A stretch of DNA of 64,000 bases, from contig JAUSCI010000046.1 in NCBI GenBank assembly GCA_030651305.1, positions 1-64,000 of the forward strand. The letters are read 5' to 3'. Position numbers and translations under genes: made by a program. A model generated the notes under the pieces. That model ran no database searches and was not told the origin of the DNA. It was given only the letters and a program-made list of their open reading frames with translations. This stretch comes from Sulfuritalea sp. GTDB taxonomy: Bacteria > Pseudomonadota > Gammaproteobacteria > Burkholderiales > Rhodocyclaceae. This document shows, in pieces, positions 57,462-64,000 of the stretch (the stretch's first letter is position 1; every line of letters starts with the position of its first letter).

Positions 57462-58045
57462 CGTTTCTTCCCCTGCACTGGCGCCGGCTTCGCCTCTGCC
57501 TTGGTCTGGCGGGTGATGGCGGTCGTAATGCTGAAGGCGTTCAAGCGACGATTGGCGACCACCTCGGCCTTGGTTTCGACCAAAGTCGCGTTCTCCAGCA
57601 GAGGCGACTCGTCGAGATTGTTCATCAGTGTGGTGATGCGCGCATTCGACTGCGCGTAACCGTTGATCGCGATTCTTGGTCCGCTTTGCACGAGAGTACG
57701 CAAATAGATACCTTCCGGCACCTGCTTTGCAAGTTCGTTGAACAGATGCACCGTTTCCGTGCGGTTGGCCTGCAGAGCCTCGATCACCCGTTTGCGGGAC
57801 AGGAGCGCGTTGGTCTGTTCCTGGATCTTCTTGATTTCGTCAATTTCCTTGTCCAGGCTGGAAATTTCACGCTTGAGAAATTCATTTTTTTCGTTCTGCG
57901 CGGCAATCTCGCGATTGACCAACGAGAAGCCGAGAAACCAGATCACCGCGCCCAGTACGGACACCAATCCCATCAGGACATAGAACTGCTGGCGCCGCCC
58001 CTTGCGCTTAGCCTCGCGATGAGGAAGCAGATTGATCCGGATCAT
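57458..58045 (-). CDS. pilN: Type IV pilus assembly protein PilN
   Basis: 195 residues starting MIRINLLPHREAKRK, the invariant cytoplasmic PilM-binding motif INLLPHR. One TM helix (LVSVLGAVIWFLGFSLV), a coiled coil and the PilN periplasmic domain follow. The ATG at 58045 overlaps the pilM stop by ATGA. The ORF extends a further ten codons upstream, but this motif fixes the start. Confidence 0.96.
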   Translation of the reverse strand: MIRINLLPHREAKRKGRRQQFYVLMGLVSVLGAVIWFLGFSLVNREIAAQNEKNEFLKREISSLDKEIDEIKKIQEQTNALLSRKRVIEALQANRTETVHLFNELAKQVPEGIYLRTLVQSGPRIAINGYAQSNARITTLMNNLDESPLLENATLVETKAEVVANRRLNAFSITTAITRQTKAEAKPAPVQGKKR

Positions 58046-59133
58046 TGATCGAACTTTCTCAGAGCCAGCCCGCAAGCCACCATGAGAGAGGGTGCGTCAG
58101 CAGCCAACTGTTTGGCGCGAATGCGCGGCGAGATTGCCATGCCGGCAAACGGATCTGCCAGGATGGTATTGACGTTGGTACGCTGGCCGACGAGTTCGGC
58201 AACGCCCGGAACCAGCGCCGATCCACCCGCAAGAATGATGTGATGTACTTCGTTGTTCGGAGTCGAGGTAAAGAAGAATTGCAGTGCGCGCGCGACTTCC
58301 TGCGCCATGTTCTCAATGAAGGGATGCAGAATTTCCGCTTCGTAGTTGTCCGGCGGCGTGCCCGATCGCTTCAGGTTCTCGGCTTCGTCCGGACCCATGC
58401 CGTAGGCGCGCATGATCTCGGCGGTCAGTTGTGATCCGCCGAAAGCCTGCTCGCGCACATAGAGTTGCTGGTCATCCTTCATGATGGTGACCTTCATCGC
58501 GGAAGCACCCACGTCCACCAGCGCTATGATCTGGCCCACCCCATCGCTGGGAAGCTGCTTGGTCACCAGTTCATATGCGGCCTGGGCCGCGAAGGCCTCA
58601 ACATCCATCACTACGGGTCTCAACTCAGCCACTTCGGCCGCCGCGACTCGGTCTTCGACCTTCTCCTTGCGCGAGGCCGCCAGCATTACTTCAACGTCGT
58701 CAGGGCTCCCCGGCGCCGGGCCGATCACCTGAAAGTCAAGATTGACCTCTTCCAGCGCAAATGGAATGTACTGATTGGCTTCGGACTCGACCTGGATTTC
58801 CATCTCCTGCTCGCGCAAACTCGCCGGCAAGGTGATTTTCTTGGTGATGACCGCGGCCGTCGGCAGCGCCATTGCGACGTAGCGCGTGGTGGTACCAAGT
58901 CGTTTCCAGCAACGCTGAAGGGTATCGGCGACCGCTTCAACTGAAGTCAGATTGCCGTCCACCACGGCATCCTTCGGCAAGAGCTCGATGGCGTAGCGCT
59001 CAACCCGCGGCTGCCCCTTGCCGGCATCAACCAACTCGACCATCTTGACGGCGGTCGAACTGATATCCACACCGATCAGCGGACGCAGCTTAGGGTTGAA
59101 GATCGACTTCAGGGCCGAGACATCTATCTGCAA
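58042..59133 (-). CDS. pilM: Type IV pilus assembly ATPase-like PilM
   Basis: 363 residues of the actin/FtsA-like fold, with IGVDISSTAVKMVEL at residues about 20-34, AVWD-type ALVDVGASAMKVTIM and a later nucleotide loop IILAGGSALVPGVAEL. It sits on the cytoplasmic face and binds PilN. It starts at a TTG (59133), with AAAGGA 8 bp ahead; no in-frame ATG gives a complete N-terminus. First gene of pilMNOPQ and divergent from mrcA. Confidence 0.94.
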   Translation of the reverse strand: MQIDVSALKSIFNPKLRPLIGVDISSTAVKMVELVDAGKGQPRVERYAIELLPKDAVVDGNLTSVEAVADTLQRCWKRLGTTTRYVAMALPTAAVITKKITLPASLREQEMEIQVESEANQYIPFALEEVNLDFQVIGPAPGSPDDVEVMLAASRKEKVEDRVAAAEVAELRPVVMDVEAFAAQAAYELVTKQLPSDGVGQIIALVDVGASAMKVTIMKDDQQLYVREQAFGGSQLTAEIMRAYGMGPDEAENLKRSGTPPDNYEAEILHPFIENMAQEVARALQFFFTSTPNNEVHHIILAGGSALVPGVAELVGQRTNVNTILADPFAGMAISPRIRAKQLAADAPSLMVACGLALRKFDQ

Positions 59134-59178
59134 AGGTTTTTTCCTTTAAAAATATTGCCTTACGATCTATACAGATAA

Positions 59179-59217
59179 TTTACTTTAGATGCTAGCAGCA
59201 ACTATATCGACTGTAAA
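59179..59217. promoter_or_regulatory. Overlapping divergent promoters of pilM and mrcA
   Basis: In the AT-rich 169-bp gap, the minus strand has TTTACA (59217-59212) and TAGCAT (59194-59189) with 17 bp spacing. The plus strand has TTTACT (59179-59184) and TATATC (59203-59208) with 18 bp spacing. The two share DNA, so the promoters may compete. Confidence 0.35.
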
Positions 59218-59302
59218 GCAAAATTAATAGCGACGACCTGGCGCAGCGTGTCTCCGGCGCCACAGCTATAATTCCACGCGCCGCCTTCAAACCTGTCCAT
59301 TC

Positions 59303-61663
59303 GTGCCCATTCCCGCCCTACCCGCCCCCGCCCGCTGGGCGTTGTATTTCCTGCTCCTGATCGGCGGTGCAATGCTAAGCATTGCCGCGCTGGCCGGCAT
59401 CGTGCTCATTCTCGTCTATCCGCAGCTTCCCTCGCTGGAAGTGCTGACCGAGTATCAACCGAAAATTCCCCTGCGCATCTACTCCAGCGACGGCCATTTG
59501 ATTGGCGAGTTTGGCGAGGAAAGGCGCAACTTCGCACACATCAATGACGTCCCCAGCGTAATGAAGCAGGCCATTCTCGCGGCCGAAGACGAGCGCTTCT
59601 ACCAGCATCCCGGCGTCGATACGCTCGGCGTACTGCGCGCAGCGTATTCCAATTTCGTCGGCGGTGGCAAGCGCCAGGGAGCGTCGACCATCACCATGCA
59701 GGTAGCTCGCAACTTTTTCCTTTCCAGCGAAAAAACGCTGACTCGAAAACTCTACGAGATGTTACTGGCTTTCAAAATAGAGAACAATCTTGGCAAGGAT
59801 CAGATTCTCGAGATCTACGTCAACCAGATTTACCTCGGGCAACGCGCCTACGGCTTCTCGGCGGCCGCGCAAATCTACTATGGCAAGGCGCTCAAGGATG
59901 TCAGCATAGCGGAAGCAGCCATGCTCGCGGGCCTGCCGAAGGCGCCTTCGGCCTACAACCCGGTGGCCAATCCGAAACGGGCGCAGTTGCGTCAACGCTA
60001 CGTCCTGCGCCGGATGAACGAACTTAACTTCATCGACGAAGCGCAGATGAAGTCCGCGCAGACGGAGCCCCTGCACGTCAAGCGCAACGTAAACGACTTC
60101 GGTGTCCGCGCCGAGTATGTCGCCGAAATGGCGCGCCAGATCGCTGCCGAAAGCTTTCCCGACGACGTCTATAGCCGCGGCCTGCGAGTGATCACCACCA
60201 TCAACCAAGGCGAGCAGCAAGCCGCCTACCTGGCGGTACGCCGCGGCGTCATCGATTATGACCGTCGCCACGGCTATCGCGGACCCGAAGCCTACGTCGA
60301 CGTCACAGACGTCACCTCGGATCAGGACGAGGAGCTCGAAGACCTGCTGGCCGAATATGAAGACAGCGACGATCTGCTGCCTGCCATCGTTCTGGAGGCA
60401 ACGCCGAAGCTGGTACGCGCCTATCTGCGCGCCGGCGAGTTGCTCAGTATCGGCGGCGACGGATTGAAGTTTGCCGCGCGCATGCTGGACGAAAAGGCTG
60501 CGCCCAACAAGCGGGTGCGACGCGGCGCGGTGATCCGCGTGCAGAAATCAGACAAAGGCTGGCAGATAGTCCAGTTGCCCGATGTCGAAGCCGCATTCGT
60601 CGCCGCCAGCCCGATCGATGGTGCGATCCGGGCACTGGTCGGCGGCTTCGATTTCAATCGCAGCAAGTTCAACCATGTCACCCAGGCTTGGCGTCAGCCG
60701 GGTTCCAGCTTCAAGCCCTTCATCTACTCCGCCGGTCTGGAGAAAGGTTACACGCCGGCCTCCGTGATTCCTGATGAGCCTGTTTCGATTTCCGCCGAAG
60801 AAACAGGCTCACAGGCCTGGGAGCCGAAGAACTATGACGGCAAGTATGAAGGTCCGATGAGCCTGCGTACCGCACTGGCGAAATCCAAGAACATGGTTTC
60901 GATCCGCCTGCTGCGTTCCATCGGCACACATTACGCCCAGGACTATGTGACGCGCTTCGGCTTCGATGCGGACAAGCATCCGCCCTATCTCACGCTGGCA
61001 CTTGGCGCCGGGTCGGTGACACCATGGCAGCAGCTCGCCGCCTATTCGATTTTCGCCAACGGCGGCTACCGCATCGAACCCTACATCGTGCGTCAAATTC
61101 TGGATGACAAGGGCGCGGTACTGGCCGCCACCCAGCCCGCGTTGGCCGGCGACGAATCGCTGCGTGCGATCGATCCCCGCAACGCCTGGCTGATGGACAG
61201 CATGATGCACGACGTGGTCAGGCGCGGCACCGCGACACGTGCCGCTGCCGCGCTCAAACGCGGCGACCTGGCCGGCAAGACCGGTACCACCAACGACTAC
61301 ATCGACGCCTGGTTCTGCGGCTACCAGCCGACCGTGGTTGGCATCGCCTGGATCGGCTTCGATCAGCCCAGGCGAATGGGCAACGGCGAGACTGGCAGCG
61401 CAGCGGCGCTGCCGATGTGGATCAGCTTCATGGAACATACATTGAAAGGTGTGCCCGAGAGCTGGCAGGAAACGCCGGAGGGCCTGGTATCGGTCGTCGC
61501 CAACGACCCTTCGGGCAGGACCAGCAAGGAACTGATCTACAAGGAACTTCTGCCACCGCCGGCGGTGGACGACGAACAGCAGGAAGCAATATCGGCACCG
61601 GCTCCGGTGCAGGATGCAAAACCAAGAGCTGTCGAGAAACCCGTCACCGAAAAGAAGAACTAG
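59303..61663 (+). CDS. mrcA: Penicillin-binding protein 1A (MrcA/PonA)
   Basis: 786-residue bifunctional peptidoglycan synthase, starting at a GTG. One N-terminal TM helix; glycosyltransferase domain with EDERFYQHPGVD and GASTITMQVARN (residues about 90-145); an inserted acidic OB-like region (about 330-400); transpeptidase with SxxK in PGSSFKPFIY, SKN and KTGTTND. It polymerises and crosslinks peptidoglycan. Divergent from pilM as in many proteobacteria. Its end overlaps the convergent cyaY gene by 4 bp. Confidence 0.95.
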   Translation: MPIPALPAPARWALYFLLLIGGAMLSIAALAGIVLILVYPQLPSLEVLTEYQPKIPLRIYSSDGHLIGEFGEERRNFAHINDVPSVMKQAILAAEDERFYQHPGVDTLGVLRAAYSNFVGGGKRQGASTITMQVARNFFLSSEKTLTRKLYEMLLAFKIENNLGKDQILEIYVNQIYLGQRAYGFSAAAQIYYGKALKDVSIAEAAMLAGLPKAPSAYNPVANPKRAQLRQRYVLRRMNELNFIDEAQMKSAQTEPLHVKRNVNDFGVRAEYVAEMARQIAAESFPDDVYSRGLRVITTINQGEQQAAYLAVRRGVIDYDRRHGYRGPEAYVDVTDVTSDQDEELEDLLAEYEDSDDLLPAIVLEATPKLVRAYLRAGELLSIGGDGLKFAARMLDEKAAPNKRVRRGAVIRVQKSDKGWQIVQLPDVEAAFVAASPIDGAIRALVGGFDFNRSKFNHVTQAWRQPGSSFKPFIYSAGLEKGYTPASVIPDEPVSISAEETGSQAWEPKNYDGKYEGPMSLRTALAKSKNMVSIRLLRSIGTHYAQDYVTRFGFDADKHPPYLTLALGAGSVTPWQQLAAYSIFANGGYRIEPYIVRQILDDKGAVLAATQPALAGDESLRAIDPRNAWLMDSMMHDVVRRGTATRAAAALKRGDLAGKTGTTNDYIDAWFCGYQPTVVGIAWIGFDQPRRMGNGETGSAAALPMWISFMEHTLKGVPESWQETPEGLVSVVANDPSGRTSKELIYKELLPPPAVDDEQQEAISAPAPVQDAKPRAVEKPVTEKKN

Positions 61664-61986
61664 AGTGCGATCCTGACGCCGGCCTGTTCGGACAACGTAC
61701 GCGACACGGCGGCCAGCAGTTCCTCGCCATCGCGCGTGCCGAGCCACCTGCCGCCCTCGGGGCGAAAGTGATAGCCGCCCGATTTCGCCGCCAGCCAGAT
61801 CTCGCGTGCGGCAAGGTGACGATTCAGGATGATTTTCGAGCCGTTGTCGAACTCGATTTCGATCACGCCGCCGGCTTTGGTCTCGAAATCAAAATCGGCA
61901 ACACCGCTCATCGCAGCCGCATCCAGCGCCGCCTCGATGCGCGCCAGTTCAGCATCGGCCGCTGTCATGAATTCCCGCTCATCCAT
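61660..61986 (-). CDS. cyaY: Frataxin-like iron-sulfur protein CyaY
   Basis: 108 residues, the normal CyaY length. The acidic first helix (DAELARIEAALDAAA) precedes the beta-sheet with GGVIEIEFDNGSKIILNRHLAAREIWLAAKSGGYHFRP. It modulates iron supply to the Isc machinery. The ATG at 61986 retains the family start (EFMTAADAELARIE); a second ATG at 61968 is less likely. It lies between mrcA and the divergent lptM. Confidence 0.93.
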   Translation of the reverse strand: MDEREFMTAADAELARIEAALDAAAMSGVADFDFETKAGGVIEIEFDNGSKIILNRHLAAREIWLAAKSGGYHFRPEGGRWLGTRDGEELLAAVSRTLSEQAGVRIAL

Positions 61987-62027
61987 CGCGTGTTACCATC
62001 CTTTATCCGAATAGACTCTCATCCGCC

Positions 62028-62234
62028 ATGCGTCTGATTTCATCGTTTCTCGCCGCGCTGCTTACCCTGAATATCCTCGCCGCGTGCGGCACCAAGACCC
62101 CGCTTTCACTGCCGCCCCCGGCGCCGGCCGCGGTTACATGCCCGCAAAGCGGAAGCCCATGTACGCAAAGCGCGCCAGCGCCGACTCCTGCCGTCGATAA
62201 TAGCAACAAAGCGGCGGCAGAGCGGCGCCAATGA
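62028..62234 (+). CDS. lptM: LptM-like small lipoprotein
   Basis: 68 residues. Signal peptide ending in the lipobox ILAAC (Cys20), followed directly by GTKTPLSLP, which matches the GxKgPLyLP signature of LptM (YifL), a lipoprotein that helps mature the LptD-LptE translocon. The tail is Pro/Ala-rich with two further cysteines. It is divergent from cyaY, as expected, but the usual downstream lysA-dapF pair is replaced here by an RND operon. The 10-mer AGCGCCGACT lies inside at 62177. Confidence 0.85.
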   Translation: MRLISSFLAALLTLNILAACGTKTPLSLPPPAPAAVTCPQSGSPCTQSAPAPTPAVDNSNKAAAERRQ

Positions 62235-62325
62235 GTCTGGCCGTCATGCACCGCGACGGCCCCCGCATCGAGGCTGTCGCATCGCAGGAACATATCGGCT
62301 CTGCCCGGAGAAAGTCCGCTCGCCC

Positions 62326-63531
62326 ATGACCAAGACGCGCACTATCCTGCTCATTGCCGCCGTGCTTGCCGCGGGCAGCGGGGCGACTTGGTACTTCACC
62401 AGAATCGAAACGCCCGCGGCCGGCAAGAAAGGTCAGGCGTCGCCGGCGGTCCCCGTCAAGCTGGCCAAGGCAGTCGTCCAGGACATGCCGCTGCGACTTG
62501 AAATCACCGGACGCACCGAGGCCTACGAAACGGTCACCCTCAAATCGCGGGTCGACGGTCAGGTGCAGGGCGTTGCTTTCACCGAAGGCCAGCATGTGCG
62601 CCACGGCGACATCCTGCTGCGGCTCGACCCGGCCGACTTTCAGGCCAGGCTCAACCAGGCCGCAGCCAATCAGGCGAAAAGCCAGGCCCAGTTGACCAAG
62701 GCACGCGCTGACGTCGAGCGCTACATCGCGCTGCGTGCCAAGGGATTTGTTTCCGAAGAAAAGGTCAGCGAGATGCGCACCGCGGCGGCGGCCGCAGAAT
62801 CCACCGCCATGGCCGATGCTGCTGCCGTCGAACTGGCGCGCCTGCAGTTGTCCTACGCGACTGTCAAGGCGCCGTTTGCCGGCGTGGTCGGCGCCAAGCT
62901 GGTATTTCCTGGCACAGCGGTGAAAGTCAACGACACCGCGCTGGCGGTGGTCAACCGCGTGCGGCCCCTCTATGTAGGCTTTGCCGTCCCGGAAAAATAC
63001 CTGCCGCAACTGCAAGCGGGCATACGCTCGGGCAAGAAATCCATGAAAGCGGCGATTTCCCTGCCTGGCAACGGCGACGCATGGGAAGGCGATGTGCGCT
63101 TTCTCGATAACGGCGTCGACATTGCAACCGGCACCATCCAGCTCAAGGCCGTCGTGCCCAATGAAGACGAGAAGCTCGCGCCCGGCCAGTTCGTTACCGT
63201 CAGCCTGGTGCTGGATACACTGAGGGACACCGTCGTCGTTCCTGCCGAAGCCGTGCAGCAGGGGCCTGGCGGCAGCTTCCTGTTTGTTGCAAAGGAAGAC
63301 AGCACGGTCGAGATACGCAAGATCCGCGTCGGCTCGCTACAGAAGCAGTTCGCGGTCATCGCCGACGGCCTTGCCGGCGGCGAAACCGTCGTCACCGAAG
63401 GGCACTTGCGCCTGACGCCAGGCGCGCGCATACGGTCGGCCGACGCTGCCGAGGGAATACCGGCCAAGCCCGACGACCCAGGCAAACCCGGCGCGTACGA
63501 AACGGTCAATAAATCCGGCAAGCCGGACTAG
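62326..63531 (+). CDS. RND efflux periplasmic adaptor (MdtA/MexE-like)
   Basis: 401 residues. N-terminal anchor (TILLIAAVLAAGSGATWYF), then HlyD/MFP domains: GRTEAYETVTLKSRVDGQVQGVAFTEGQHV, an Ala/Gln-rich hairpin (residues about 110-170), RLQLSYATVKAPFAGVVGA and the C-terminal barrel. It couples an inner-membrane RND pump to an outer-membrane channel. The lack of His/Met metal motifs and the MdtB-like pump downstream suggest organic substrates such as drugs or solvents. Confidence 0.9.
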   Translation: MTKTRTILLIAAVLAAGSGATWYFTRIETPAAGKKGQASPAVPVKLAKAVVQDMPLRLEITGRTEAYETVTLKSRVDGQVQGVAFTEGQHVRHGDILLRLDPADFQARLNQAAANQAKSQAQLTKARADVERYIALRAKGFVSEEKVSEMRTAAAAAESTAMADAAAVELARLQLSYATVKAPFAGVVGAKLVFPGTAVKVNDTALAVVNRVRPLYVGFAVPEKYLPQLQAGIRSGKKSMKAAISLPGNGDAWEGDVRFLDNGVDIATGTIQLKAVVPNEDEKLAPGQFVTVSLVLDTLRDTVVVPAEAVQQGPGGSFLFVAKEDSTVEIRKIRVGSLQKQFAVIADGLAGGETVVTEGHLRLTPGARIRSADAAEGIPAKPDDPGKPGAYETVNKSGKPD

Positions 63532-63540
63532 AGGCCCACC

Positions 63541-64000
63541 ATGCAGTTGTCCGAGCTCTGCATCCGCCGCCCGGTGATGACCACGCTGCTGATGGCGGCC
63601 TTCCTCATCTTCGGCATCATTGCCTACCGCGCGCTGCCGGTGTCCGAACTGCCGAGCATAGATTTCCCGACCATCTCGGTCACCGCCCAGTTGCCCGGCG
63701 CATCGCCGGAGACCATGGCGGCCTCCGTCGCCACCCCGCTCGAAGGCCAGTTCTCGACCATTTCCGGCCTCGACTCGATGACCTCGACCAGCGCCCAGGG
63801 CGTATCGACCATCACGCTCCAGTTCTCGCTCGAGCGCGACATCGATGCCGCCGCGCAGGACGTGCAATCGGCCATTGCCGCCGCGCAGCGCAAGCTGCCG
63901 CCGGACATGCCGACGCCGCCGTCGTTTCGCAAGGTCAATCCGGCGGACTTCGCGATTTTCTACATCGCCATGAACTCAACGACGTTGCCCACCTGGGTGG
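63541..64000 (+). CDS. RND multidrug transporter, MdtB-like, 3' end outside the window
   Basis: The first 153 residues of a hydrophobe/amphiphile-type RND pump. It begins LSELCIRRPVMTTLLMAAFLIFGIIAYRALPVSELPSIDFPTISV (TM1 and start of PN1), then ATPLEGQFSTISGLDSMTSTSAQG and QFSLERDIDAAAQDVQSAI. This start matches MdtB/MdtC and MuxB proteins. It lies 9 bp after the adaptor gene. About 870 residues lie beyond the edge. Confidence 0.9.
   Translation, partial: MQLSELCIRRPVMTTLLMAAFLIFGIIAYRALPVSELPSIDFPTISVTAQLPGASPETMAASVATPLEGQFSTISGLDSMTSTSAQGVSTITLQFSLERDIDAAAQDVQSAIAAAQRKLPPDMPTPPSFRKVNPADFAIFYIAMNSTTLPTWV

Overview
The window is high-GC DNA (roughly 60-65% by eye) from a betaproteobacterium, most likely Rhodocyclales or a near relative. 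The pilMNOPQ-aroK-aroB-dgt-gltBD gene order beside a divergent mrcA, the glmU-glmS pair, CyaY and LptM all point there. This is inference from gene content and order; no rRNA gene is present to confirm it. I saw no tRNA, rRNA, CRISPR array or complete insertion sequence.

Layout. (1) 1-4.6 kb: the 5' three quarters of a fused B12-dependent acyl-CoA mutase (icmF), a divergent AraC-type regulator and three small unknown genes. (2) 4.7-8.6 kb: a bufferin-type operon on the minus strand, consisting of a four-cysteine precursor (DUF2282), an MNIO modification enzyme (DUF692), its DUF2063 partner, a DoxX-like membrane protein, a class III cyclase-like DUF2652 protein and a peroxiredoxin-like protein. 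(3) 8.7-10.1 kb: two toxin-antitoxin modules, tumE-tumA and ccdA-ccdB. (4) 10.4-32.1 kb: a copper and heavy-metal island. It holds cusFCBA, a copA P-type ATPase, a second CusF, a Met-rich periplasmic protein, a membrane polyferredoxin, a second metal RND system without the copper methionine triad, a DUF411 protein, and a divergent cusRS two-component system. A perfect palindrome lies in the divergent promoter region and a half-conserved copy lies upstream of cusFCBA. Two of the RND pump genes carry palindromic repeats inserted in frame.

(5) 32.3-41.7 kb: an AT-richer pair of unknown genes, an EF-G paralogue, a B12-binding radical SAM protein preceded by the remnant of an SRAP gene that has lost its core, a small lipoprotein, and a large FecR/DUF6600 protein ending in 56 alanine-rich pentapeptides. 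That gene is flanked by two copies of an intergenic repeat and followed by two small envelope genes. (6) 41.7-59.1 kb: housekeeping genes on the minus strand, read as pilMNOPQ, aroK, aroB, dgt, then gltB, gltD, glmU, glmS. gltB has a promoter followed by an intrinsic terminator just ahead of its ribosome binding site. (7) 59.3-64 kb: mrcA (PBP1A), cyaY, lptM and the start of a multidrug-type RND operon.

How it fits together. Regions 2 and 4 look like one copper-defence neighbourhood. Bufferin would sequester periplasmic copper, CopA would export cytoplasmic Cu(I), Cus would expel periplasmic Cu(I) and CusRS would sense it. Across the whole window a 10-mer, AGCGCCGACT, recurs 12 times on the two strands in unrelated genes and reading frames. 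This is far more than composition predicts and suggests an uptake-like or architecture-imparting DNA signal.
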